A stretch of 64,000 bases of DNA from an uncultured bacterium (GTDB lineage: Bacteria; Bacteroidota; Rhodothermia; Rhodothermales; UBA10348). The translations under genes and the position numbers were made by a program. Positions 31,059 to 39,898 of this stretch are shown here, piece by piece (within the stretch, counting starts at the first letter, position 1; each line of letters opens with the position of its first letter). The stretch covers positions 1 to 64,000 of the forward strand of contig CALSQR010000001.1 of the NCBI GenBank assembly GCA_943788505.1, in the 5' to 3' direction. The notes under the pieces are model-generated. The model was not told the DNA's origin. It ran no database searches and saw only the letters and a program-made list of their open reading frames with translations.

Positions 31059-32165
31059 ATGCAGATCGATCAGGTTCTAGAGGCTTTACGTTCCGTCATT
31101 GAACCAGAAAGCGGCAAAAACATAGTTAGACTTGGCTGGGTCAGAGAATTGACCATAGAGGCTGGAAAGATCAGGTTTATCCTTCTTATTCCAGATCCAA
31201 CGCTATCCTTCTCTTCGGAGGTTGAGTCAGCCTGCCGTAGAACGCTTGGAAATCAATTCGGTACCGATGTTGTCCTAGACATATCCATTGATAGCGACAT
31301 GATCGATTTGGGTATGGATCTTCAGATTGATGGTCAAGAGGCCAAGCCAGAACCAGGGGAGGGCATCACTAATATTATTGCTGTGGCTTCCGGCAAAGGG
31401 GGCGTTGGCAAAAGTACAGTGGCGAGTAATTTGGCGGTAGCTTTGGCCGGGGCGGGCTTCGATGTGGGTTTGGTCGATGTGGATATATATGGCCCTTCTA
31501 TTCCTACCATGTTTGGTCTTGAAACGGCTAAGCCCCGGGTAAACGATCAGCGCCGCATTATTCCCCTTGAGAAGTACGGAGTCAAGCTCCTCTCTATGGG
31601 TTTTTTGGTCGATCCTGACAAGGCGGTTATCTGGCGTGGACCTATGGTCACCAGTGCTGTAAAGCAATTTCTGAGTGATACAGAGTGGGGTAAGCTCGAT
31701 TTTCTAATTATGGACCTTCCGCCTGGAACAGGAGATATCCAGCTGACAATTGTGCAGACTGTTCCGCTTAATGGGGCAGTCATTGTTTCTACTCCTCAGC
31801 GAGTGGCTCTCGCCGACGCGAGAAAGGGAGTAGGCATGTTTAATCAAGTACACGTGCCCGTATTGGGCATTGTCGAAAACATGGCATACTTCACGCCACC
31901 GGAATTACCGGAGAAGAAATACTATCTATTTGGGCAAGGGGGCGCTAGGGCGTTAGCCTCTGAGTTGGATGTACCGTTCCTCGGTGAGATTCCGTTAACG
32001 CAATCGGTGAGGGAAAATGCCGACCAGGGAACGCCTGTTGTTACGGATCCGACGCAGCCAGTAGCAGCTACCTTTACTGAAATAGCTTTGGATCTGGTCG
32101 ATCGTGTCGAAGCACGAAACGCGTTGCGACCAGCTACACAGAAGATTGATATCCTTCACGGCTAA
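31059..32165 (+). CDS. Mrp/ApbC-family Fe-S cluster carrier ATPase
   Basis: Nubp/ApbC-type P-loop ATPase that carries or inserts iron-sulfur clusters. The start at 31059 (MQIDQVLEALRSVIEPESGK, 368 residues) matches the family; the open frame continues 13 codons upstream without conservation. Residues 1-85 form an N-terminal MIP18/DUF59 domain, followed by the deviant Walker A ASGKGGVGKSTVASNLAVAL, VDVDIYGPSIPTMFG and MDLPPGTGDIQLTI. A CxxC pair is not obvious in the C-terminal part (VENMAYFTPPELPEKKYYLF), so cluster ligation may be atypical. A NifU-like scaffold follows. Confidence 0.92.
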   Translation: MQIDQVLEALRSVIEPESGKNIVRLGWVRELTIEAGKIRFILLIPDPTLSFSSEVESACRRTLGNQFGTDVVLDISIDSDMIDLGMDLQIDGQEAKPEPGEGITNIIAVASGKGGVGKSTVASNLAVALAGAGFDVGLVDVDIYGPSIPTMFGLETAKPRVNDQRRIIPLEKYGVKLLSMGFLVDPDKAVIWRGPMVTSAVKQFLSDTEWGKLDFLIMDLPPGTGDIQLTIVQTVPLNGAVIVSTPQRVALADARKGVGMFNQVHVPVLGIVENMAYFTPPELPEKKYYLFGQGGARALASELDVPFLGEIPLTQSVRENADQGTPVVTDPTQPVAATFTEIALDLVDRVEARNALRPATQKIDILHG

Positions 32166-32248
32166 TCACAGCGAACCTGGATACCTCGACTGAGTAACAC
32201 ACGCATCACACTTTCCTCACCCCGGAATTCATTCATCCGCTGTTCGCT

Positions 32249-32500
32249 ATGGCTGTTCTAGAAGGATCAGATCTACATCGTGAAGTCGAAGCTGCATTGG
32301 ACACGCTTCGTCCCTATCTGGAGGCTGACGGAGGATCTGTCAAACTTCTAGATGTCACGCCGGAAGGGGTAGTCGAACTGGCGTTGCTAGGAGCATGCGA
32401 AACATGCCCCATGAGTTCCATGACCCTGCGTGCTGGCATTGAGCAGGCTGTTAAAAGAAGTGTGCCACAAATTACGCGAGTTGAGGCGGTCAATATTTGA
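32249..32500 (+). CDS. NifU C-terminal domain Fe-S scaffold protein
   Basis: Small Nfu-type Fe-S cluster carrier. The 83-residue protein is a single NifU C-terminal domain: EAALDTLRPYLEADGGSVKL, the cluster-binding GACETCPMSSMTLRAGIEQA (CxxC) and a C-terminal helix-strand. It lies 83 nt after the Mrp gene; both are cluster delivery factors, so a functional pairing is likely (inference). Followed by a strong terminator. Confidence 0.94.
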   Translation: MAVLEGSDLHREVEAALDTLRPYLEADGGSVKLLDVTPEGVVELALLGACETCPMSSMTLRAGIEQAVKRSVPQITRVEAVNI

Positions 32501-32569
32501 CAGGTCGTGAGCAGGTAAAATGTACTGCCTGTGTCTTGTCTGTGGAATTGGTCCGTTGGCTATAGAATA

Positions 32570-32606
32570 AAGAAGGGGGAAAACGCTGCGCGCTTTCCCC
32601 CTTCTT
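32570..32606. terminator. Bidirectional Rho-independent terminator
   Basis: A perfect 13-bp stem (AAGAAGGGGGAAA and its complement, 32570-32582 and 32594-32606) with A/T-rich outer ends, lying between the convergent nfu gene and the M28 peptidase gene. It can serve both strands. Confidence 0.85.
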
Positions 32607-32629
32607 CGTTCAGCTATAATCAATCGAAA

Positions 32630-34381
32630 CTAGTTAAAGCCTTCGCCTGACACTTCTGGACGCGTATCCTGATTAGCAACCTGCCATGCGGTCGCAAAGA
32701 TTACGTGAGCAATCTTGGCCATGCGCTCGTATTCAATCTTGTCCGGCTCGTCGTCTACTCCGTGGTAGTCCTCATGGGTACCGGTAAAGTAGAAAATGAA
32801 CGGGATATTGTTCTTTCCGAAGTTCCAGTGATCGCTACGGCGATAGAACTGGTTAGGGTCATCTTTCGAGTTGAAACGCTCATGCAACTGAACCTTTGAG
32901 CCAAATGTCTCATTAGCCCTCAAATTGATATCATGCAACTCCTGAGAGACAAGGTTTGACCCGATGATGTAAACATAGTCTGTGTTTTCATCAGGATGAG
33001 TCGGGTCAATTCGTCCAATCATGTCGATGTTAAGATCGACTACTGTCTGTTCGAGTGGGACAACTGGTTCGCGATCCGTGTAAAAGGCGGATCCGAGTAG
33101 CCCTTTTTCTTCGCCCGTGACATTCAGGAACATGATGCTTCGACGAGGGCCGTATCCGTCAGCTTTCGCCCTGGCAAACGCTTCAGCGATTTCAAGAACG
33201 GTAACAGTACCCGATCCATCGTCATCCGCGCCATTGTTAATGGTGTCCCCTTCGCCCATACGCATTCCTATGTGGTCGTAATGCGACGAAATGACAACGA
33301 ACTCATCTTTTAGAATGGGATCAGATCCTTCAATGAAGGCAACAACATTTTCTGACGAGGTTTCATAGGTTTCGTTGTTAATCCATGATCTGAGTTGCGT
33401 GTCAACTTCGAAGACCAGCGGTGTCAACGAAGCATCAATCGCTTCTTTGACATCAGCCAGATTCCGGCCGGCCAGCTTACTTCCCAGTTCCGCGGAAATA
33501 GACAAGACGGTTGGGAAACGCGAACGAGAAGGACCACTTGGTGGGTCGAGAGATAGGCTCCCTACGCCTGCCGGGGTTGACGCTGTTTCCATGGCAGCAT
33601 CGTGCACGGATCCTTCTCGCGGAGAAAGGTCGCCTACCATGAGTATTCCAGCAGGCACCTGCTCCTCGCCGTTAAACATCGGTCGAAGTTTATTGAAACG
33701 GCCCGTACTCCAAGAGGAAAGAGCATGGTCTTCAGTGGGCAACAAGCTGGTTTCGGCATCCTGCATCGGCTCGTCAGCGAGAATCATGACCCACTTGCCG
33801 TTGTAGTCTATACCGGCGGCATCAAGGGCTGCAAAATCATTGTAGCCAAGTTCATCATCGCCAATGCCATAGCCCGCAAAAACGACGGAGGCTGCGACTT
33901 CGCCGCTACCGCCAAACATCGTCATGAAGGATCCATCAGACATGGAACCTCCAAATACATGATCAGGCTCAGAACTTCCTCCTAGGAAGAGTTCAGCCCT
34001 GTCGAATCGGGATCCGTAGAGGGGGAGAGGCTGGAAATAGGCCGATGGGCTTCTAGGATTTGCGTTCGTAGTCGTTCCCCTCGGAGAAACACCCATGCGG
34101 CGATATTGCGATGCCAAGTATTCTGCCGCCATCTTCTGTCCCCGCGTCGTTGTCTCACGACCTTCAAAGAAGTCAGAGGCAAAAAAGTACAGATGGGCAG
34201 CCAAGTCATCCGCGGTAATGGTTTCTAAATACCGTCCAACTAGTTCAGGGTTTTCGAATGCGGTCGGCGTATCACCTGGTGCTGCCATGACGGGCGCTGC
34301 ATCCCGATTCTGGGCCTCAGAAGGGGAGGCTGTCATGATCAGGACGATAGCCATGATCAGAAATGGAGCGGTCTTTTTCAT
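32630..34381 (-). CDS. Secreted M28-family zinc metallopeptidase
   Basis: Exported aminopeptidase-like enzyme. The 583-residue protein has a signal peptide (MKKTAPFLIMAIVLIMTASPSEA), an N-terminal region with an inserted PA-type subdomain (residues ~100-300, DELGYNDFAALDAAGIDYNG), then the M28 catalytic domain with the zinc ligands in SSHYDHIGM, NNGADDDGSGTVTVLE and VTGEEKGLLGS (catalytic Glu-Glu) and DLNIDMIGRI, and a last His in HEDYHGVDD. All co-catalytic zinc ligands appear present. The DUF58 gene lies 34 nt upstream on the same strand. Confidence 0.93.
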   Translation of the reverse strand: MKKTAPFLIMAIVLIMTASPSEAQNRDAAPVMAAPGDTPTAFENPELVGRYLETITADDLAAHLYFFASDFFEGRETTTRGQKMAAEYLASQYRRMGVSPRGTTTNANPRSPSAYFQPLPLYGSRFDRAELFLGGSSEPDHVFGGSMSDGSFMTMFGGSGEVAASVVFAGYGIGDDELGYNDFAALDAAGIDYNGKWVMILADEPMQDAETSLLPTEDHALSSWSTGRFNKLRPMFNGEEQVPAGILMVGDLSPREGSVHDAAMETASTPAGVGSLSLDPPSGPSRSRFPTVLSISAELGSKLAGRNLADVKEAIDASLTPLVFEVDTQLRSWINNETYETSSENVVAFIEGSDPILKDEFVVISSHYDHIGMRMGEGDTINNGADDDGSGTVTVLEIAEAFARAKADGYGPRRSIMFLNVTGEEKGLLGSAFYTDREPVVPLEQTVVDLNIDMIGRIDPTHPDENTDYVYIIGSNLVSQELHDINLRANETFGSKVQLHERFNSKDDPNQFYRRSDHWNFGKNNIPFIFYFTGTHEDYHGVDDEPDKIEYERMAKIAHVIFATAWQVANQDTRPEVSGEGFN

Positions 34382-34415
34382 ATGATTTGATCTACCTAAG
34401 TGTTAGTCAAAGCTC

Positions 34416-35348
34416 TCAGGAGAGGCGTCGTCGCTTGTTCAGGTAAGCAAGCAACGCTGTGCTGTATGGTTCTGAAGTATCCAGCTCAATGAAGTCAATA
34501 TTGCGTTCCCGGCATTTCTCCCGAAATCGGGTAGAAAATGCTTGCACGGTCTCTGTGTAGTTTTCGCGCAACTGGGAGGGTTGCAGCGTCATTTCCTCGC
34601 CCGTTTCCATATCTACAAATTGCATTGGAACGTCTGGGAAGCGGAATTTTCTCTCAGTCTCTGTTTCCAGAATGTGGAAGACTAGGACCTCGTGCCCACG
34701 ATAACGCAAATGGCGCATTGCGTTCAGGAGTTGATCGTGTTCGGCAATGTTTTCAAACAAATCTGTGATGATCACTACCAGAGATCTACGACCTATTCTT
34801 TCAGCAACTTCGTCGAGAACCGATGCCGCACTGGTTTTTTTCGGTATGTCTACGTCAGCTGAGATGCGTTCTAACGTGGCGAGTAGTTCGCGGACGTACC
34901 CTTGCGTACTCTTTGGCGGGCGCAGAGTGTGGATGGTCTCATCAAAGCCGATGAGACCCGTGGCATCACGCTGACGAGCCATCATATAATGCAAAGCACT
35001 TGCTAACCAGGCTCCGTACTCAAGTTTTGATATCGCGGCAGAATGCTTATACCGCATTGATGCCGACGTGTCGAGCACCACATAGTGCCGGAGGTTGGTC
35101 TCTTCTTCGTACTGTTTGACGTAGTGACGGTCGGTTTTTGCATAAACCTTCCAGTCTACATGCCGCAATTCGTCACCGGGGTTGTAAGGACGGTGTTCAG
35201 CGAATTCAACTGAAAAACCGTGATATGGGCTTTTGTGCAATCCGGTGATAAACCCCTCTACAATGAGTCGGGCCTTCAACTCCATGTTCGAAATCTGGCT
35301 GACGAACGAAGGATCGAGGTACTTTAGGGGCTTAGTATCTATGCTCAC
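34416..35348 (-). CDS. DUF58 (von Willebrand A-like) protein
   Basis: A 310-residue DUF58 protein, the family usually found with MoxR ATPases and vWA-domain proteins. Landmarks are GLHKSPYHGFSVEFAEHRPY, GDELRHVDWKVYAKTDRHYV and a MIDAS-like VVLDTSASMRYK (DxSxS). I place the start at the GTG at 35348 because the product then begins SIDTKPLKYLDPSFVSQISN, as in relatives; the open frame reaches 35459, and that version would add 37 non-conserved residues. The exact start is uncertain. No MoxR gene is in the window. Confidence 0.85.
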   Translation of the reverse strand: MSIDTKPLKYLDPSFVSQISNMELKARLIVEGFITGLHKSPYHGFSVEFAEHRPYNPGDELRHVDWKVYAKTDRHYVKQYEEETNLRHYVVLDTSASMRYKHSAAISKLEYGAWLASALHYMMARQRDATGLIGFDETIHTLRPPKSTQGYVRELLATLERISADVDIPKKTSAASVLDEVAERIGRRSLVVIITDLFENIAEHDQLLNAMRHLRYRGHEVLVFHILETETERKFRFPDVPMQFVDMETGEEMTLQPSQLRENYTETVQAFSTRFREKCRERNIDFIELDTSEPYSTALLAYLNKRRRLS

Positions 35349-35404
35349 AGTGCAGTTGGGAAATTCTTTTTTGGTATACGAATCTAAATCTCGGTGTTCC
35401 GGGC

Positions 35405-35449
35405 TTAAGGGGCACACTAAGATGAACGTCTTTACGAAAGATCCCCTAA
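35405..35449 (+). promoter_or_regulatory. Candidate leader stem-loop upstream of pyrR
   Basis: TTA-(A)-GGGG pairs with CCCC-TAA, enclosing a second 6-bp stem (GTCTTT/AAAGAT, one G-U, loop ACG). It ends 35 nt before the pyrR start. PyrR controls pyr operons by binding leader RNA in Gram-positives, but the canonical PyrR-binding loop sequence is not visible here, and the element would be coding if the upstream DUF58 start were used. Confidence 0.3.
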
Positions 35450-35484
35450 TGGGTGGCATTGAACTGGCATAAATACTTTAACTT

Positions 35485-36069
35485 ATGGTTATGGAGCCAA
35501 ATGACATCATCAAAGCACAGCTGATGGATGCCCGCGATCTCGAGCGAACGCTCAATCGTATGGCGCGTCAGATTGTAGAAATGTTTGAGCTGGATGAAGC
35601 CGATGAGGACAGCTTTGCTTTGGTTGGAATGCAAACCAGAGGAGTACATTTAGCCCGTAGACTTCAAGCTATTATTGCCGCCGTGGACGGTATCAAGGTT
35701 CCTGTGGGTATTCTTGATGCCACTATGTACCGGGATGACTTCCGTACGCGCTCTAAGCAGCCAGCTGTCAAGGAAACCAAAATTGATTTCAATGTAGAGG
35801 GCCGCCACCTGGTCCTCGTAGACGATGTGCTCTTTACGGGAAGAACAACCCGTGCCGGTCTTGATGCATTGACTGATTTAGGACGGCCCGCTTCGGTCCA
35901 CTTTCTCGTGATTGTTGATCGAGGACTTCGAGAATTGCCTATTAAGGCAGACTTCGTAGGTCGTAAAGTGCCCACACTGCCAGGTGAGGAGATTCGCGTT
36001 CGCGTGGAGGAGTTGGATCAAATGGAAGGCGTGTGGCTAGTCGAACACAGAGAGAATCTATACACCTGA
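35485..36069 (+). CDS. pyrR: Bifunctional pyr operon regulator/uracil phosphoribosyltransferase
   Basis: PyrR-type phosphoribosyltransferase. The 194-residue protein has the PRPP-binding motif LVLVDDVLFTGRTTRAGLDA, the family segment VGMQTRGVHLARRL and GILDATMYRDDFRTR, with the C-terminal VGRKVPTLPGEEIRVRVEEL. It is followed 27 nt later by pyrB. UPRT activity is likely; RNA-binding regulation outside Firmicutes is not established, so that role is inference. Confidence 0.93.
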   Translation: MVMEPNDIIKAQLMDARDLERTLNRMARQIVEMFELDEADEDSFALVGMQTRGVHLARRLQAIIAAVDGIKVPVGILDATMYRDDFRTRSKQPAVKETKIDFNVEGRHLVLVDDVLFTGRTTRAGLDALTDLGRPASVHFLVIVDRGLRELPIKADFVGRKVPTLPGEEIRVRVEELDQMEGVWLVEHRENLYT

Positions 36070-36096
36070 TCAACTCAGCGAGAACCCCGAAAACAC

Positions 36097-37074
36097 GTGG
36101 ATCCCAAACAGGACAATCAGAAGGAAACGCCAGAAAACGGTTTACGTCACCGTCACTTGTTGGGTCTTTCCGACTACGATTCGGATGAGATCGAGTTGAT
36201 ACTCGAGACCGCTCAGCAATTCAGAGACGTGCTCAATAGGCCCATCCGTCGTGTGCCGACTCTTCGGGGAATCACCGTGGTGAACCTTTTCTTTGAGCCA
36301 TCGACCCGGACCCGCATATCTTTTGAGTTGGCTGAGAAGCGGCTTTCTGCGGACACAGTAAACTTCACAGCCTCAGGTTCTTCGGTTTCAAAAGGCGAAT
36401 CACTCAAAGACACCGCTCAGAATATCGAGGCGATGAAGATTGACATGGTTGTTTTGCGCCACGTCTCTCCTGGAGCGCCCCACTTTCTGACACGGTGTGT
36501 CGACGCCGTCGTCATAAACGCTGGTGATGGGGCTCATGAGCACCCTACCCAGGCGCTGCTTGATCTACTCACGATGTCTGACCATTTCGAATCATTCAAA
36601 GGCTTGAATGTGTCCATCATAGGGGACATCCTTCATAGCAGAGTAGCACGCTCCAATATCCACGGGTTACTCGCCATGGGAGCTAACGTAACTATCTGCG
36701 GGCCCAATCCGTTATTGCCGATACATCTGGATAAGTTGACAGACAAAGGGTCCGTCCGAGTAACTCACAAACTAGACGAAGCCCTGGAAGGGGCCGACGT
36801 CGCCATGGCGTTGCGAATTCAGATGGAGCGGCAAGGGCGTAATCTCTTTCCGAGCACGAGAGAGTACCACGAGCAGTTCGGAATCCAGATGAAGCACATG
36901 AAGCATCACAAAGACCTTCTTGTGATGCATCCTGGTCCAGTCAACAGGGGGGTGGAACTGGCATCGGAAGTGGTAGATCATGAACGAGCCGTTATTCTAA
37001 ACCAGGTTACTAATGGAGTGGCCGTTCGTATGGCAGTTCTTTATCTACTCTCCGGATCCCGACTAGAGACATAG
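36097..37074 (+). CDS. pyrB: Aspartate carbamoyltransferase catalytic subunit
   Basis: Condenses aspartate with carbamoyl phosphate, the first committed step of pyrimidine synthesis. The 325-residue protein has the carbamoyl-phosphate motif [20 protein letters not shown], the [11 protein letters not shown] loop, [13 protein letters not shown] and the aspartate-side [14 protein letters not shown]. The start is a GTG at 36097. No pyrI is present, so it is an unregulated-class or PyrC-associated enzyme. Pairing with pyrR is the classical pyr operon head. Confidence 0.96.
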   Translation: MDPKQDNQKETPENGLRHRHLLGLSDYDSDEIELILETAQQFRDVLNRPIRRVPTLRGITVVNLFFEPSTRTRISFELAEKRLSADTVNFTASGSSVSKGESLKDTAQNIEAMKIDMVVLRHVSPGAPHFLTRCVDAVVINAGDGAHEHPTQALLDLLTMSDHFESFKGLNVSIIGDILHSRVARSNIHGLLAMGANVTICGPNPLLPIHLDKLTDKGSVRVTHKLDEALEGADVAMALRIQMERQGRNLFPSTREYHEQFGIQMKHMKHHKDLLVMHPGPVNRGVELASEVVDHERAVILNQVTNGVAVRMAVLYLLSGSRLET

Positions 37075-37205
37075 TAGAATCGGGGCCTAATCAGGTGGTG
37101 GGGTGAGTAGTAATAGGTCGACTGACGACAATCTGTTTTTGTAACGTGTTTTTTGGCTGTGGAGATCACTAGGTAACCTCGGCAAGTTATTACCCGCTCA
37201 AATCG

Positions 37206-37604
37206 ATGCAGGACCCCGTTCGTAATAAGAAGGTACCTGAAACACCCGAGGAGCGGGTGAGACAGGCTATGCTACATCACCTCATTCAAGTGATGAGGGT
37301 GCCGTCATCGTTGATTGCGGTAGAAAAAGGGATACGTATTGGACAGGCTGTTCTACGTCCTGATATAATTGTACATGACCGCTCAGGCTCGGCTTGGATG
37401 GTTGTGGAGTGTAAGGCGCCAGAGATCTCCATTGACCAAAGCACATTCGATCAGGCTGCCAATTACAACCGAGTTCTGAGCGCACCGTTTCTGCTTGTTA
37501 CCAATGGCACACATCACCGTTGTGCAAGGATCTCAGAGGAAGGCGTTACGTTTGTCGATACACTGCCAGAATGGCCGCACAATCCAACAACTGAGACAAC
37601 GTGA
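37206..37604 (+). CDS. Stand-alone HsdR N-terminal nuclease-like protein
   Basis: A 132-residue protein resembling the isolated N-terminal domain of type I restriction R subunits (HSDR_N family, PD-(D/E)XK fold). The putative catalytic residues are in LRPDIIVHDRSGSAWMVVEC followed by KAP (Asp and Glu-x-Lys), with SIDQSTFDQAANYNRVL and LLVTNGTHHRCARI downstream. No helicase, methylase or specificity subunit is nearby, so it is not a complete restriction system. Its stop overlaps the CysQ-like start (GTGA), implying co-translation. Similar stand-alone genes are common in Bacteroidota; the role is unknown. Confidence 0.8.
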   Translation: MQDPVRNKKVPETPEERVRQAMLHHLIQVMRVPSSLIAVEKGIRIGQAVLRPDIIVHDRSGSAWMVVECKAPEISIDQSTFDQAANYNRVLSAPFLLVTNGTHHRCARISEEGVTFVDTLPEWPHNPTTETT

Positions 37605-38587
37605 AATTCGAAGCTGAAAAGAGAATTGCCATTGCCGCCGTTCGGGAGGCTGCAGAGTTGTGTCAAAATGTTCAACAGCAGATGGATCCTGGGGCTCTCG
37701 AAAAGAAGGATCGATCACCTGTGACGGTAGCTGATTTTGGAAGTCAGGCATTGATTTGCTCTCGACTTAGGCGCGCTTGGCCGGAGGACCCGATTATCGC
37801 AGAAGAGAATGCCGCCGTATTGCGCGAGGCTGAGAGCCATGGAGCAAGCCGACAGGTGTTTTACCATGTCAGAACACTTAGGCCAGACGCATCTGAAGAA
37901 GAGGTTTTGGATTGGATCGACTTCGGAGGACATAAGGATCATGCTCCTCGATATTGGACGCTTGATCCCATTGATGGGACGAAGGGTTTCCTTCGCGGGG
38001 ACCAATATGCAGTAGCTCTCGCTTTGATTGTGGATGGAGATGTATCGGTGGCTGCACTCGCATGTCCAAACCTTACGATTTCATCGGACCCAGGCGAAAA
38101 GGGAGTCGTTGCAGTTGCGGTTAGAGGTGAGGGGGCGGAGCTTTATAGATTGCGGGACATGGAGTTAATAGGAGAGGCAAATGTGTCTTCCATTGAGGAT
38201 CCAGCCGAAGCAAAGTTTTCCGAGTCTGTTGAATCAGGCCACACCTCTCATTCGCGTTCAGCAAGAATTTCAGCTATGCTTGGCATTTCAGCGCCAGCTA
38301 CCCGCTTGGATTCCCAAGCAAAATACGTAGTCGTGGCTGCGGGAGATGCTGAGATCTATATGCGATTGCCTTCATCTCGGCGCTATGTTGAAAACATCTG
38401 GGACCACGCCGCAGGTATGCTTCTCGTTGAGGAGGCAGGAGGAAGGGTTACAGATGTAGACGGAAAGGATCTCGACTTCGGTTATGGATGGCAGCTGGCC
38501 AAAAACCGTGGTGTACTCGTATCCAATGGGGCCCTTCACGAGCGTCTTTTATCCTCAGTGGACCACGTGCTGTCTGAGGAGGGATAG
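37601..38587 (+). CDS. 3'(2'),5'-bisphosphate nucleotidase (CysQ/HAL2-like)
   Basis: Member of the lithium-sensitive inositol monophosphatase superfamily, closest by eye to HAL2-type PAP phosphatases. The 328-residue protein has DRSPVTVADFGSQALI, IIAEEN (metal Glu), the core motif LDPIDGTKGFLRGDQYAVAL and the C-terminal ENIWDHAAGMLLVEEAGGRV; the metal-binding Asp and Glu residues are conserved. Start is a GTG overlapping the preceding stop by 4 bp. The long insertion before the DPIDGT motif (ESHGASRQVFYHVRTLRPDA) is typical of the eukaryote-like HAL2 subgroup. Confidence 0.9.
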   Translation: MKFEAEKRIAIAAVREAAELCQNVQQQMDPGALEKKDRSPVTVADFGSQALICSRLRRAWPEDPIIAEENAAVLREAESHGASRQVFYHVRTLRPDASEEEVLDWIDFGGHKDHAPRYWTLDPIDGTKGFLRGDQYAVALALIVDGDVSVAALACPNLTISSDPGEKGVVAVAVRGEGAELYRLRDMELIGEANVSSIEDPAEAKFSESVESGHTSHSRSARISAMLGISAPATRLDSQAKYVVVAAGDAEIYMRLPSSRRYVENIWDHAAGMLLVEEAGGRVTDVDGKDLDFGYGWQLAKNRGVLVSNGALHERLLSSVDHVLSEEG

Positions 38588-38656
38588 GTCGACTTGGGTT
38601 GTGTCGCCAGATTGCCTGTTCGGCGGATGAAGGGTCTTAGAGGTCCTTGGTTTCAA

Positions 38657-39838
38657 TCAGGCAGAAGGAGGGAAGGCAGCTTTTAGACGCCTACACGCCT
38701 CTTCTAGCACGTCGTATTCCTTTGCGAAGCAGAAACGCAGACAAGAGTCTCCGTCTGCCTCCTCGGCAAAAAATGAGCGTCCAGCTACGGTCCCAATTCC
38801 CGCACGGTCTACCAGCGTTTGACTGGCCTGCATGTCATCGTCAAATCCTTCAAAGCGCTCCCTCAGGGGGGTGAAGTCTGCCAAGACATAGTATGACCCC
38901 TGCGGCCAAGGGACGTTAAAGCCGATTTCTTCCAATGTCGTGCACATTAACTGCCGCTTTCGCTCATACGACGTTAGCATGTCGGCGAAATAATTATCGC
39001 TCATCGAAAAAGCCTCAGCAACACCATGCTGAAGGGGGGTAGGGGCACAGATGTAGATGAGGTCTGCTAGTAGGCCCATCTTTGTGATGACAGATTCGGG
39101 ACCAACTGCATATCCAAGGCGCCATCCGGTCATATTGTAGGTCTTGGAGAAACCAGAAAGCGTTATGGTACGCTCGTACGCTCCAGGAATTGAGGCTAGT
39201 GAAATATGCTCACGCCCATCATAGAGCATGTATTCATAGATCTCATCGGTTATAGCCCAGAGATCGTGTTTCTTCAGAAGCGTCGCCATCTGATTCAATT
39301 CATCACGGGACCAAACTTTTCCGTTCGGGTTGCCCGGGGTATTCACAATAATGGCTTTGGTACGCGAGGATATAAGCGATTCTACATGCTCAAAATCGAT
39401 ATCCCAGTCTAGTGCTGTGGTCCTTACAAACTTCAGAGAGGCGCCCATTACAGTCAGCAAATTGCAATGATATCCGTAGTACGGTTCGAACACAATCACT
39501 TCATCGCCTGCGTCTAGTAGGGTCAGAATAGTTGCCACAAATGCGCCCGTGGATCCAACTGTGACCATAATGTCATCGACACTGTTGGCTGGAATGCGGT
39601 TATAGGCCCTGCTCTTCTTCAGCAAAGCCTCTCTGAGCTGCAGTATGCCACCGTAATAGGAATAGATCGACTTGTCATCGTCAATAGCTGCATGCGCTCC
39701 GCGCTTAATCGGCTCGGGTGTGGGCATGTCGCAAATACCCTGTCCGAGATTGATCCCATCCACTTCCTGCAACATGAGCGTGATCGCGCGAATATTGCTC
39801 TGTTTTAATTGCTCTGTGCGTTCGGCAAGTGGTTTCAT
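38657..39838 (-). CDS. PLP-dependent aminotransferase, class I/II
   Basis: Fold-type I aminotransferase of 393 residues, of the aspartate/methionine/kynurenine aminotransferase group. The Schiff-base lysine is in SGFSKTYNMTGWRLGYAVGP, and NTPGNPNGKVWSRDELNQM, ITDEIYEYMLYDG and the final arginine region DSCLRFCFAKE are present. The N-terminus includes VDGINLGQGICDMPTPEPIK. Amino acid preference cannot be assigned. It lies 60 nt downstream of tamB on the same strand. Confidence 0.9.
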   Translation of the reverse strand: MKPLAERTEQLKQSNIRAITLMLQEVDGINLGQGICDMPTPEPIKRGAHAAIDDDKSIYSYYGGILQLREALLKKSRAYNRIPANSVDDIMVTVGSTGAFVATILTLLDAGDEVIVFEPYYGYHCNLLTVMGASLKFVRTTALDWDIDFEHVESLISSRTKAIIVNTPGNPNGKVWSRDELNQMATLLKKHDLWAITDEIYEYMLYDGREHISLASIPGAYERTITLSGFSKTYNMTGWRLGYAVGPESVITKMGLLADLIYICAPTPLQHGVAEAFSMSDNYFADMLTSYERKRQLMCTTLEEIGFNVPWPQGSYYVLADFTPLRERFEGFDDDMQASQTLVDRAGIGTVAGRSFFAEEADGDSCLRFCFAKEYDVLEEACRRLKAAFPPSA

Positions 39839-39898
39839 AGTAAACGGATCCGATACAGATTAGGAGAGTGGGTGATGAGAAAAAGGAAAATGGGCCGC

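Noticed and set aside
37075-37205. T-rich stretches after pyrB as a terminator
   Set aside because: There is no GC-rich stem before either T-run; I see only a 5-bp GGTAA/TTACC repeat at 37172-37194.
37206-37604. Type I restriction-modification system
   Set aside because: Only a domain similar to the N-terminus of HsdR is present, without helicase, HsdM or HsdS.
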